Part shown: piece by piece, positions 1 through 7,684 of the stretch
How the letters are laid out: each line of letters begins with the position of its first letter
Numbering within the stretch: position 1 is the stretch's first letter
Assembly (NCBI GenBank): GCA_043554545.1
Contig: CP121337.1
Coordinates: 1,922,001 to 1,986,000 of the forward strand
Origin: UBA7330 sp043554545
Lineage (GTDB): Bacteria > Bacteroidota > Bacteroidia > Cytophagales > Cyclobacteriaceae
Reading direction: 5' to 3'
DNA length: 64,000 bases
Notes under the pieces: model-generated
Told to the model about the DNA's origin: nothing
Database searches by the model: none
What the model saw: the letters and a program-made list of their open reading frames with translations, nothing else
Translations under genes and position numbers: made by a program

Positions 1-339
1 CCGGTCTTTGTAAGAGACAAACCTAAATTCAGCAGCCTCCTTGTTGATTTCTAAATATTCGAGCCCATAGGCCAACCGGGTTTGGATCCAGGTGAGCGGT
101 GTCTTTTGTCCTTCTTCCTCATGTTTGATCCAGTAGATCATGATGGGCTCTTTGTCATTCAAAGTTCCATCCTGATCAAGATTGACCTCATAATAAATTT
201 TGTTGGCGTCTCTGCTTCTTTCAATTTGAAACAATTCCACTTCGTGGTTCACTTGAGCGTTTACCCCATAGTAAATCATCAAACCAATAATCCATCCTAA
301 ATATCTGGTGTTGACCACAGCAAAATCAATGTTTTTCAT
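1..339 (-). CDS. DUF4833 family protein, partial (left edge)
   Basis: The reading frame is open from the start codon at 337-339 to the window edge (113 codons visible), so the C-terminus is missing. It opens with a hydrophobic segment (WIIGLMIYYGVNAQ) that looks like a signal peptide. The part after it contains IYYEVNLDQDG and EPIMIYWIKHEE, which match what I know of DUF4833, an uncharacterised secreted family of Bacteroidota and Proteobacteria. The start lies inside the last codons of the upstream thioredoxin gene (14-nt overlap), so it is probably the last gene of that minus-strand operon. The function is unknown. Confidence 0.75.
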   Translation of the reverse strand, partial: MKNIDFAVVNTRYLGWIIGLMIYYGVNAQVNHEVELFQIERSRDANKIYYEVNLDQDGTLNDKEPIMIYWIKHEEEGQKTPLTWIQTRLAYGLEYLEINKEAAEFRFVSYKDR

Positions 340-766
340 TTTGTACCTTTTTTCCCAATGATAAAAGCTGACCCACGTTATGATACCCTTCTGCTCCTGC
401 GACTAATTTCCCGGTTGAATCAACAAAAAGTACGGTGGGGTATGCCCTGATACCATACTTTATGGCCAGGTACTGACCTACTTCTTTTTCACCATCCATG
501 GCGACATTGATAAAGTGCTCATTGAAATAGGCTCCCACCTTTTTATCCGAAAAGGTGTTCTTTTTCATGGCCTTACACGGCCCACACCAGGTGGCATAGA
601 TATCCATAAAGATCAGTTTTTTCTCCTTATCAGCCATCTTCAGGATTTCCTCCCAATCATTTTCCAGGAATTCGATGCCTTTCTCTTCATTGATTGCCTC
701 GGGTTCGTTAAAGGCCATTGTTACAACCAAAAGTAGTAGGCCGGCTGGTATCAAGTAATGTTTCAT
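326..766 (-). CDS. Secreted thioredoxin-fold protein
   Basis: This is a 146-residue protein with an N-terminal hydrophobic signal (LIPAGLLLLVVTMAF), so it probably acts in the periplasm. The active site is WCGPCKAMKK near residue 60, followed by the cis-proline strand AYPTVLFVD, as in thioredoxin_7/DUF255-like small thioredoxins. The likely role is disulfide reduction or transfer on exported proteins. It lies 12 nt downstream of the FMN-reductase gene and overlaps the DUF4833 gene, so it is part of the 1-2610 operon. The exact partner cannot be read from the sequence. Confidence 0.9.
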   Translation of the reverse strand: MKHYLIPAGLLLLVVTMAFNEPEAINEEKGIEFLENDWEEILKMADKEKKLIFMDIYATWCGPCKAMKKNTFSDKKVGAYFNEHFINVAMDGEKEVGQYLAIKYGIRAYPTVLFVDSTGKLVAGAEGYHNVGQLLSLGKKVQNEKH

Positions 767-778
767 CTTTTCTATGGT

Positions 779-1528
779 TTAAGATCTGTATTCAGGATTT
801 GGATGATCTTTTGATGTTCTGGCATCCCAAAGTGTTCGTTGATTACCATAGGCCGGGATTCCCTGACGATCATGAAGTATTTTTGCCATGTGCATCAGGT
901 TCCAGGTCATAAAAGTGGTATTCCGGTTGGTGAAATCGTTTGCTATACCTCCTGATTCTCTGTCCAGGTAAGAAGGACCCGGTCCTGCCTCACCAATCCA
1001 GCCTGCATCTGCCTGAGGAGGTATCACATACCCAAGGTGCTGAAGGGAATACAGGATATTCATAGCACAGTGCTTAATGCCATCCTCATTGCCTGTCACC
1101 AGACACCCACCAACTTTGCCATAATAGGCATACTGTCCCTCTTTGTTGAGATTACCTGAGAATCCATAAAGACGCTCAATAACCATTGACGCAATAGAAG
1201 ACTTCTCTCCCAGCCAAATGGGTGTACCAAGGATCAGGATGTCAGCTTCCATTACTTTCTCCTGTATCTCCGGCCACTCATCTTCAGGCCATCCGTGCTC
1301 CTTCATATCCGGATAAACACCAAAAGCAATTTGGTGATCTGCCGGTCTAAACAGCTCAGTCTTTATTTGATTGGCCTCCATGATGGTTCTGCTCATATCC
1401 ATAAGCCCTTCTGTATGAGACACTTCAGGTGACTTCTTTAAAGTACAGTTAATGAAAACTGCTTTTAACACTGAAAAGTCATACGTGCTTTCTTTATTGA
1501 GCTTCTTTTGATAGTTACTTAGCTGCAT
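779..1528 (-). CDS. Flavodoxin-like / NADPH-dependent FMN reductase family protein
   Basis: The fold is recognisable from LKAVFINCTLKKSPE at the N-terminus (FMN phosphate-binding loop region of the FMN_red family) and from ADILILGTPIWLGEKSS, the second flavin-contact loop. A flavin oxidoreductase in the cytoplasm is therefore likely; the substrate is unknown. I chose the ATG at 1526-1528 (MQLSNYQKK) because the longer frame would run into the end of the YceI gene; with this start the gap is 10 nt. It is co-directional with YceI and thioredoxin genes, which suggests a redox-linked operon. Confidence 0.88.
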   Translation of the reverse strand: MQLSNYQKKLNKESTYDFSVLKAVFINCTLKKSPEVSHTEGLMDMSRTIMEANQIKTELFRPADHQIAFGVYPDMKEHGWPEDEWPEIQEKVMEADILILGTPIWLGEKSSIASMVIERLYGFSGNLNKEGQYAYYGKVGGCLVTGNEDGIKHCAMNILYSLQHLGYVIPPQADAGWIGEAGPGPSYLDRESGGIANDFTNRNTTFMTWNLMHMAKILHDRQGIPAYGNQRTLWDARTSKDHPNPEYRS

Positions 1529-1538
1529 CAATTGTTTT

Positions 1539-2102
1539 TTATTGATTAATATACTCAGCAACCACAGTTATTTCAACTGTTTCGGCCACATTGGTAGAAG
1601 GCTTCCCTTTTTCAAAGGCTATGCCATAATCTGCCAGTGTAACATTGAATTGGCTGTTGACTTCAACCTTATTCCCTGTTATGGTGATGGAACCTTTTTC
1701 ATTGATTGGCTTAGTGACTCCTTTGATGGTCAGCTCTCCTTTAATATCGACATTATAGGTTCCATCCTGGTCAAATTTGATCGTGGAAATGTTGGTGATG
1801 GTCCCGGTCAACTTAGCTTTTGGGTAACTCTTAGTATCCAAAAAATCTTTGCTGTTAAAATGTTTCTGCATCAGGGATTTTTCAAATTCAAAGGCCTGCA
1901 TCGGCACAGAGAAGACGACATTTCCAGATGCGGGATCAATCGTACTCACGGTCTTATAGTTATTAGATTCAATATCCTCTGCCGGAGTGGTAGAAAAGAA
2001 TTTAATATGTGTTTTACTACTGACCAGTTTAGTCGCAGTAGTGAAAGAGGCCAAAGTCATAACAGCAACAGTGGCTAACATAAGAATTGATACTTTTTTC
2101 AT
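1539..2102 (-). CDS. YceI family periplasmic lipid-binding-like protein
   Basis: The 187-residue product starts with a clear signal peptide (MKKVSILMLATVAVMTLAS) and continues with the YceI beta-barrel pattern: SKTHIKFFSTTPAEDIES, the central QKHFNSKDFLDTKSYPKA segment and the late GKGELTIKGVTKP-like strand. YceI proteins are extended lipocalin-like barrels that bind isoprenoid-type lipids. I chose the ATG at 2100-2102 rather than the longer frame because it places the signal peptide at the N-terminus. It belongs to the same minus-strand run as the OB-fold gene (34-nt gap). Confidence 0.9.
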   Translation of the reverse strand: MKKVSILMLATVAVMTLASFTTATKLVSSKTHIKFFSTTPAEDIESNNYKTVSTIDPASGNVVFSVPMQAFEFEKSLMQKHFNSKDFLDTKSYPKAKLTGTITNISTIKFDQDGTYNVDIKGELTIKGVTKPINEKGSITITGNKVEVNSQFNVTLADYGIAFEKGKPSTNVAETVEITVVAEYINQ

Positions 2103-2136
2103 TGTTTTGTGTTTTAATGGTTTGTACATTTTTTGT

Positions 2137-2610
2137 TTATTGAATCAGGGCGCATTTTTCCAAAATAACATCCTCATACATTTCAAGGTCTTTGTCATAA
2201 GCAGCACCTGACCTGATTACTCCTTTGACAGCAATCGCCTGTCCCACAGTTAATTGATTGGTTTGATCATTGGTTGTCTGTGTAAACGTGCAACTCACAC
2301 CAGCCTTTGAATCAGCTGATCTCAGAAGTACTACTTTTTGTTGATTAAAATCCTCAGTGACAGCTGCGACCAGACCAGACACTTCCAATATGCGGGATTC
2401 ACCCTCTTCATCCAGGTATTTGGCATTGGCTTGTGCTGGGTCTGTCAGGTACTCATTGACAATGTCGCTAACAGATACTACAAAATCTGTCGTAGTCGCC
2501 TGCACATCCCGATGTGGCATAAAGAAGAGGTAACTGACGATAATGCCTACGATCACAACACCAATTGCTATGGCAAACAAACCCATTTTAAGGAATTTTC
2601 CTTTTTTCAT
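2137..2610 (-). CDS. Membrane-anchored OB-fold (tRNA_anti-like) protein
   Basis: The protein has 157 residues: one N-terminal transmembrane segment (about residues 9-31, GLFAIAIGVVIVGIIVSYLF), the short MPHRDV linker, then an OB-fold-type domain with YLDEEGESRILEVSGLVAAV and IAVKGVIRSG strands. This matches the tRNA_anti-like (OB) family of Bacteroidota, usually found beside YceI genes as here. The function is unknown; an export or lipid-related role with YceI is inference from the neighbourhood. It is the first gene of the operon. Confidence 0.82.
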   Translation of the reverse strand: MKKGKFLKMGLFAIAIGVVIVGIIVSYLFFMPHRDVQATTTDFVVSVSDIVNEYLTDPAQANAKYLDEEGESRILEVSGLVAAVTEDFNQQKVVLLRSADSKAGVSCTFTQTTNDQTNQLTVGQAIAVKGVIRSGAAYDKDLEMYEDVILEKCALIQ

Positions 2611-2871
2611 TTTGAAATCATTTTAACTTAATTACCTGAATAGACGGAAGGGTTTCTGATTCCTGACAGACTTGCCCTATTTTTTTTCAAGAAGGTGTTA
2701 TAAGAAAAACTCAGGAAGCCAAAAAGAGGTTTCTATGGTATCATTAGACTAATGAATCATCCACGCCATATCTTCAGGGGAGTCTACGCCTACACTTAAA
2801 ATATTCTGAGATTATCCTGTCAGGTATTTATTCCGGCCTCGTCTATACAGTCAAACAAACAAAAGTCAATC

Positions 2872-3234
2872 ATGAAGAACTTAAAAATTGCTTATTGGAT
2901 CATTACCGGAATATTTTCAGCCTTCATGCTTTTTTCAGGCGTCAATTTTCTTTTCAACAAGGAAGATGTTTCCATGCTATTCAACACACTGGGGTTTCCT
3001 TCGTTTATTATTATTCCATTGGGTATTGCCAAAATCCTTGGGGTGCTAGCCATTCTTACACACAAGATTAAAGCACTAAAAGAGCTTGCCTACGCTGGTT
3101 TCTTCTTTGATTTCATGCTGGCCATTGTCTCACATATTCAGGTATCAGATGGCATGTTCATGATGCCAGTAGCAGCACTATTACTTCTCATTGGATCCTA
3201 TTATCTGGATAAACGTGTTTTTGAAGGCTATTGA
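2872..3234 (+). CDS. DoxX-like membrane protein
   Basis: This is a 120-residue protein with four predicted membrane helices. The first contains WIITGIFSAFMLFSGVNFLF, and GFPSFIIIPLGIAKILGVLAI marks the DoxX-like second helix. DoxX-like proteins are small four-helix membrane proteins, some associated with thiosulfate or quinone redox chemistry, but most members have no defined reaction. It lies divergently from the OB/YceI operon (262-nt gap) and 53 nt ahead of the TAXI gene, so co-transcription with the latter is plausible. Confidence 0.85.
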   Translation: MKNLKIAYWIITGIFSAFMLFSGVNFLFNKEDVSMLFNTLGFPSFIIIPLGIAKILGVLAILTHKIKALKELAYAGFFFDFMLAIVSHIQVSDGMFMMPVAALLLLIGSYYLDKRVFEGY

Positions 3235-3287
3235 TCCTTCATTACTACAGGTCTATTAAGTGTTGAATTGAGATTTAATTGCGGAAG

Positions 3288-4559
3288 ATGAAAAATGTAT
3301 TAACCAGGGTCTTACTGATACTACCTGTCCTGTATTTATCCTCATGTTTATCTAATCAAGGGAAGGAATACAATATCATTTACTCTGAAGAAGAGCCTTT
3401 TGGTCAGATTAGTAAAAACCTGGCAGCTGTCATTGAAAAAAACACCGGGACAAAAACGAATCTCATCATGGGTATGGGTTCATTGGCAAATGTAGACAGC
3501 ATAGCACTTGGGAAAGCGGATTTTTCCATTTCAGAAAATTATATCCCTTATCAACAGGGGGTTAATAGCGTAATGGTCTTTTTCCCTCAAATACTTCATG
3601 TTTTCTACCTGTCAGCAAACAAACCCAAAACATTTGAAGAACTCATATTGGATAAAAAGGTGTTTATCGGTTCTGAAGGGTCAGGGTCCTACCGATTTAT
3701 GCAAAACCTATTTGAGTTTTTCAAGCTTGATAAATCCAGAATACATATCACTGAGGACGCCTTTGACGAGGTAGATGTTTTTGCTGGCTTTAGCGATATA
3801 TTGTCGGATAACTACCTCATAGGTCTGGAAGCATACAGTATCTATTCGTTTGACGACATTGACCACTATGGTAAGGGTTCAATAGCTGAAGCAATCGCTT
3901 TAAAATTCCCCAAAGTGCATCCCTATATTATTCCGCAAAACACCTACGGGGAAATAACAGAAACACCCATACTTGCAATTTCTTCAGATGCATTATTGGT
4001 AGCAAGAGAAGGGATGAGCGAAGACGAGGTATATCAAGTGATTAAATCCATTTTCAAGGACAGGCAATCCTTCAATAAGATTAGCCCACTATTGTATAAA
4101 GGGTTGACAGAAACATTTGATAGGGGTTCGCTTACATTTCCTTTGCATGAGGGTGCGCGCGTGTACCTGGACCGTGATGAACCAGGACCCTTTGAAAGGT
4201 ATGCAGAATTATTTGGTGTATTGTTTTCTATTACTATCGCATTAGTGTCTGGAATCATTTCTCTTGGCAAATGGAGAAAACAAAGGAAAAAGGATCGAGT
4301 GGATGTGTTTTACGACGACCTGATGCAAATCAAAAACAGGTTTAATGCCGCCTATACCGTTGAAAATGGGTATGCAGACCTAAAACTCATCAAATCTTCA
4401 CAAAATAGGGCTTTTCAGATGCTGATAGATGAAGACCTTGCAGCAGACGAAAGCTTTAGAATCTACATGGAACTTTCCAAAGAAGTAATCCTGGAGATTA
4501 AATCACGCATTAATTTTTTAAAAAGTAAACAACAAGTTCAAACATTAAAGCATGTATAG
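3288..4559 (+). CDS. TAXI-family solute-binding lipoprotein with C-terminal membrane anchor
   Basis: The ATG at 3288 gives a lipoprotein signal ending in LSSC (lipobox cysteine near residue 20). The body reads as a TAXI/TRAP-type periplasmic substrate-binding domain (two-lobed, with GSEGSGSYRFMQNLFEFF in the first lobe). Unusually for a TRAP binding protein it continues past about residue 310 into a membrane segment (FGVLFSITIALVSGIISLG) and a charged coiled C-terminus of roughly 90 residues. No TRAP permease is adjacent, so a sensory rather than a transport role is possible (inference). It overlaps the YHS gene by 8 nt. Confidence 0.82.
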   Translation: MKNVLTRVLLILPVLYLSSCLSNQGKEYNIIYSEEEPFGQISKNLAAVIEKNTGTKTNLIMGMGSLANVDSIALGKADFSISENYIPYQQGVNSVMVFFPQILHVFYLSANKPKTFEELILDKKVFIGSEGSGSYRFMQNLFEFFKLDKSRIHITEDAFDEVDVFAGFSDILSDNYLIGLEAYSIYSFDDIDHYGKGSIAEAIALKFPKVHPYIIPQNTYGEITETPILAISSDALLVAREGMSEDEVYQVIKSIFKDRQSFNKISPLLYKGLTETFDRGSLTFPLHEGARVYLDRDEPGPFERYAELFGVLFSITIALVSGIISLGKWRKQRKKDRVDVFYDDLMQIKNRFNAAYTVENGYADLKLIKSSQNRAFQMLIDEDLAADESFRIYMELSKEVILEIKSRINFLKSKQQVQTLKHV

Positions 4560-4995
4560 AATATCAGTCTTTTTGATTCTCGTAACAATGACCCTGGAAG
4601 TGGTTTCCCAAGAGCGATTTGCCGTAAAAGAAAATGAAACGTTGATGGATGGTTATGATCCTGTTTCGTACTTTGAAGGAAATCCGTCCAAAGGAAAAAT
4701 TGAGTATAAAGCGAAGTTTGAAGGTAGATATATCCTATTTTCAAGTGAAAGCAATAGAAATCAATTTATGGCTTCCCCTGAAAAATATATGCCCGCATAT
4801 GGAGGATGGTGTTCTATTTCTATGACCAATGACAACTTTGTCATTCCTGACTACACCATGTACAAAATACAGGACGGATCGCTTTTATTCTTTTCTGTAA
4901 AGGCCTTTTTCAACGGAAAAACAGCATGGGAAAAGAAGCCCGTAGTAAACAAAATCATGGCAGATAAATATTATTCAGCTCACTTTAATAATTAA
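4552..4995 (+). CDS. YHS domain-containing secreted protein
   Basis: This is a 147-residue protein with a signal peptide (ISVFLILVTMTLEVVSQ) and the YHS-family core: MDGYDPVSYFEGNPSKG, then YILFSSESNRNQFMASPEKY and YGGWCSISM. YHS-type proteins of this class are thought to sense or bind metal; the family is known, the ligand here is not. It overlaps the preceding TAXI gene by 8 nt, which indicates translational coupling. Confidence 0.88.
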   Translation: MYRISVFLILVTMTLEVVSQERFAVKENETLMDGYDPVSYFEGNPSKGKIEYKAKFEGRYILFSSESNRNQFMASPEKYMPAYGGWCSISMTNDNFVIPDYTMYKIQDGSLLFFSVKAFFNGKTAWEKKPVVNKIMADKYYSAHFNN

Positions 4996-5041
4996 AGGGT
5001 TCTGACAGTTGTAATTCATGATCTAACAGCTGTTGTATAGA

Positions 5042-5320
5042 CTACTTGTGTGAGATCTTATTTCGTATATTTTCTTTGGCTTTGGCTGAAAGTGTCTCCT
5101 TCTCCTCGGCCTTATCTGAAAACCATTTACCTACGGCTTTATTGATAAGATCACTCTGCTTTTCATAAGACTGGCAGGCATCACACATGGACAAGTGCAT
5201 CTTTAACTGAATTCCCTCTACGAAGGACAATGGACTGACTTCTCTTTTCTCCATCAGTTCTGTGGCTTTCTTGCAGGAAAGCATCATGAAATTCAAATAT
5301 CGTCTTAAACCTTGTCTCAT
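5042..5320 (-). CDS. Zinc-type anti-sigma factor
   Basis: A 92-residue cytoplasmic protein with the zinc anti-sigma signature H-x3-C-x2-C in LKMHLSMCDACQSYEK and an upstream cysteine in SCKKATELMEKRE. It follows the ECF sigma gene by only 4 nt on the same strand, the standard arrangement of a sigma factor and its inhibitor. It has no membrane segment, so it would be a soluble, probably redox-sensitive inhibitor. The true start may be an internal ATG at 5285-5287, since family members usually begin just before the SCKKATELM segment. Confidence 0.85.
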   Translation of the reverse strand: MRQGLRRYLNFMMLSCKKATELMEKREVSPLSFVEGIQLKMHLSMCDACQSYEKQSDLINKAVGKWFSDKAEEKETLSAKAKENIRNKISHK

Positions 5321-5324
5321 GTGA

Positions 5325-5909
5325 TTATTCGGTAAACCATTTCAATTCCAGGCACTTTTTAAGTAAGAGTTTGGATCGGTGAATGATCTGCCAATAATTA
5401 GACGGAGTAATCTCCAATTCCTGACAAATTTCGCTTGACTCTTTTTCAAGTTGATATTTCCAAAGCACTGCATGTTTCCATTGTTCGGGTAAGTCATCCA
5501 TACATATCGACATCACTTCGTTAAAGGCTGGATCATCCAGCAAATGCTTTTCGTCATCCCATTGATCCTCTAAGCCATTGGCTGTCCAGTTATTGTGTGG
5601 ATCAAATAGCTCATCTGTTGCCTTATTGGCCTTTGCATCCTCAAAAGCAGGTTGAAGTTGCCTGGCGTTTTTTCGATAATGGTCGATAATCTTGTGATGG
5701 AGTATTTTAAAAAGCCATGTTTTGGGATTGCTTTCACCTTTGAAGGAGTCATATGATCTAAATGCTAAAAAAAAGGTTTCCTGCACCAGGTCCTCTGCTA
5801 TCATCCGGTCACTGGTTTTATGCAAGGCCCAGGAGAAGAGGTCATCAGAAAAATCATTCACCCATGAGGTAAGAGTCTCTTGTGTGGATTTTTCAAGATT
5901 AGTTTTCAA
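5325..5909 (-). CDS. ECF RNA polymerase sigma factor
   Basis: The 194-residue protein shows region 2 (DLFSWALHKTSDRMIAEDLVQETFFLAFRS) and the following NPKTWLFKILHHKIIDHYRK segment, then region 4 near the C-terminus (EICQELEITPSNYWQIIHRSK). It recruits core RNA polymerase to a specific stress regulon and is presumably held by the downstream anti-sigma factor. No ATG exists in frame: a TGA lies three codons upstream of the TTG at 5907-5909, so that TTG is the likely start. The intergenic DNA on its upstream side holds TATCTTTG (complement, about 6002-6009), a possible housekeeping -7 box. Confidence 0.93.
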   Translation of the reverse strand: MKTNLEKSTQETLTSWVNDFSDDLFSWALHKTSDRMIAEDLVQETFFLAFRSYDSFKGESNPKTWLFKILHHKIIDHYRKNARQLQPAFEDAKANKATDELFDPHNNWTANGLEDQWDDEKHLLDDPAFNEVMSICMDDLPEQWKHAVLWKYQLEKESSEICQELEITPSNYWQIIHRSKLLLKKCLELKWFTE

Positions 5910-5994
5910 GGGCTTTCATTTTTAAAAGTTGATCCATAGTGCATTCATTATGTACGAACGCTAAAATACAGGCAACCAAAGTCAAAGGTTACGA

Positions 5995-6330
5995 TTAAAA
6001 CAAAGATAAGGACCTTTTGGGAGTAAATATATACTTAAATGTGAGCAGCTTCATTGTCCTATATGCATACTTCAAATATCCCACCGAAGTCTATGATAAC
6101 GGTCATACTCCCCTCGTCCACCAAGGCTTCGCGAAGGCACAGTCAGTGGGCTCCCACACAAGCCAAAGCCCGTCCGAATGGATGTTCATCCTGGCGGGCT
6201 ATATTAATCCACCTTCGTTTCACTTCGGCGAACATACATAACGCAGGACATTATCTGTCCGACGCTTCGGTAACAAAGCTATAGTTTATTGCTGTGTGGC
6301 TGTTTGACGATTATCGTACCACTTGATTAT
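5995..6330. other. Gene-free GC-rich island with short inverted repeats
   Basis: No credible gene is seen here. The stretch 6090-6290 is clearly richer in G+C than the AT-rich DNA on both sides. It carries several dyads: the palindrome CTTCGCGAAG at 6127-6136 and GGACA/TGTCC at 6246-6260, plus repeated CTTCG/CGAAG modules. It could be a small mobile or palindromic element or a structured RNA; nothing in it decides between these. Confidence 0.4.
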
Positions 6331-6339
6331 ATAATGATA

Positions 6340-6368
6340 TTATATAAAATCCCGCTAAGGCGGGATCG
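6340..6368 (-). terminator. Hairpin terminator (minus strand)
   Basis: A perfect 7-bp stem, ATCCCGC/GCGGGAT (6349-6355 and 6360-6366) with a 4-nt loop, is followed on the minus strand by TTTTATAT. The nearest upstream minus-strand gene (L,D-transpeptidase) ends about 460 nt away, with repeat copy A between, so what it terminates is unclear. Confidence 0.45.
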
Positions 6369-6450
6369 AGTATGTTCGTGTTGTCATCTGAAGTTTGACT
6401 TTTCGATTGGCGGTTTCCTTACCACCCCAACAACGGAGAATTGTGTGTCA

Positions 6451-6715
6451 ATCATTTTCTTATTTTGAGAAACCACTTCCTATAAATGACGATATATGTA
6501 GAAATAATACCCCCAATTTTTCAACCACACGATCGTGACCTAAAAGCAACCCATTGTCGGAGCTTCAGGAACACTATCGTGAAGCGTCATGAACACTATG
6601 ATGGAGCGTCATGAACACGTTCGTGCTGAGGCCAGGATTTTTATGCGTTTATTGCCCTCAAATGGCATTTTAGTCAGTCGCCTGGTTGGCTGAGATATTG
6701 AGCCGCTGGTACACC
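6451..6715 (+). repeat. Dispersed repeat, copy A, with three internal 22-bp units
   Basis: About 265 bp closely resemble 24320-24585 in the same orientation. Shared blocks include CCACTTCCTATAAATGACGA near the left end and TTTTAGTCAGTCGCCTGG near the right. The centre is three consecutive 22-bp units built on GCGTCATGAACAC (about 6559-6624). Both copies lie in gene-free DNA. Multiple short repeats near an end are a known feature of IS21-type element termini, so this may be a stripped element end; no transposase is present. Confidence 0.7.
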
Positions 6716-6828
6716 AAATGAAGTATTCCCGATTTGGTATTTTTTGATTCAAAATGAGAAAGTTAATAGATTTCTGGCCCGCAGTGCCTTTGGTGCAAAC
6801 TTGCATCCCAGATTCACAACCTGCTAAC

Positions 6829-7605
6829 TCACAATTCAATTTTGTTCAATTCCTTTTTAGGCACTTGAATAAGCAATGGGTGCTTATTGATATTAAGCCA
6901 TCGTGTGATTTTAAGTAGATCTGCTTCTTTCATAGAAGTACATCCTAAAGTCGGTGAACCGGGAGCTCGTTCAACATGCAGAAAGATGGCACTGCCCTTC
7001 CCTTTTACTATTGGACTTTCATTATGCTTCACAACGATCCCAAATGCGTATAAATGGTCCTTTCGCTTCATGTGCTCATAAGAGTTCCACTTTGATTTGG
7101 GGTCATTGACTTCATTCACAGGAATCGTTTGCCACGTATTATAATCGCTGGAATTGGCATCGTCAACAAAGTAATCTCTGTCCGTTACCTGTTGATATGG
7201 CCAGCTCAATCCCGTTGGTTGCTCATCATATCCAAAAGCTAAACCCAATTCAAATACACCTGCAGGCGCACAACCATCACCCTCTTGTTTCTCCAGGGTC
7301 TCATTATTCTGGTGAAGTCCCCTTCCCCATCTCATGCCATTCTTGCCAAAATTAACCTTGATGGCTATGCTAACGGTATCCCACTGATTCTCCTTTTTCT
7401 CTAGGAGTAAAAGTTCACCCGTGGTGCTAGACCACTCCTCTGCGTACACTAAAACGACTTGTTTACATGCATCCGGCAGATTTAAGGAAGACTGTGACTT
7501 AACACAGAATGAGATGAGCACAAGCGAAAGGCCAAATATCCCACCCATGAGTATTTGCTTGCTACCTGCCAAAGTCATTGTAGTACGCTTCGTCATAATC
7601 TTCAT
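6829..7605 (-). CDS. L,D-transpeptidase (YkuD-like) family protein
   Basis: The C-terminal half carries the family's catalytic pattern: a histidine in FLHVERAPGSP followed by LGCTSM with the nucleophilic cysteine. This fits proteins that form or remodel 3-3 peptide cross-links in murein, or attach substrates to it, in the periplasm. The N-terminus has a hydrophobic export segment (ILMGGIFGLSLVLISFC). I chose the ATG at 7603-7605; the longer frame would need a TTG. It stands alone, with repeat copy A downstream. The exact activity (cross-linking or a hydrolytic relative) is not certain. Confidence 0.85.
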   Translation of the reverse strand: MKIMTKRTTMTLAGSKQILMGGIFGLSLVLISFCVKSQSSLNLPDACKQVVLVYAEEWSSTTGELLLLEKKENQWDTVSIAIKVNFGKNGMRWGRGLHQNNETLEKQEGDGCAPAGVFELGLAFGYDEQPTGLSWPYQQVTDRDYFVDDANSSDYNTWQTIPVNEVNDPKSKWNSYEHMKRKDHLYAFGIVVKHNESPIVKGKGSAIFLHVERAPGSPTLGCTSMKEADLLKITRWLNINKHPLLIQVPKKELNKIEL

Positions 7606-7684
7606 AATTGTACAACTTATCAAATATTTTGCACTTCTATGTCCTTAAACAATTTCACTACATTAGACTTATGAATAGGCTACA

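Noticed and set aside
3279..3290. TTG start for the TAXI lipoprotein
   Set aside because: The ATG nine bases downstream gives a normal lipoprotein signal; no need for the TTG.
4034..4270. Minus-strand 78-codon frame inside the TAXI gene
   Set aside because: It is the shadow of a well-supported coding sequence.
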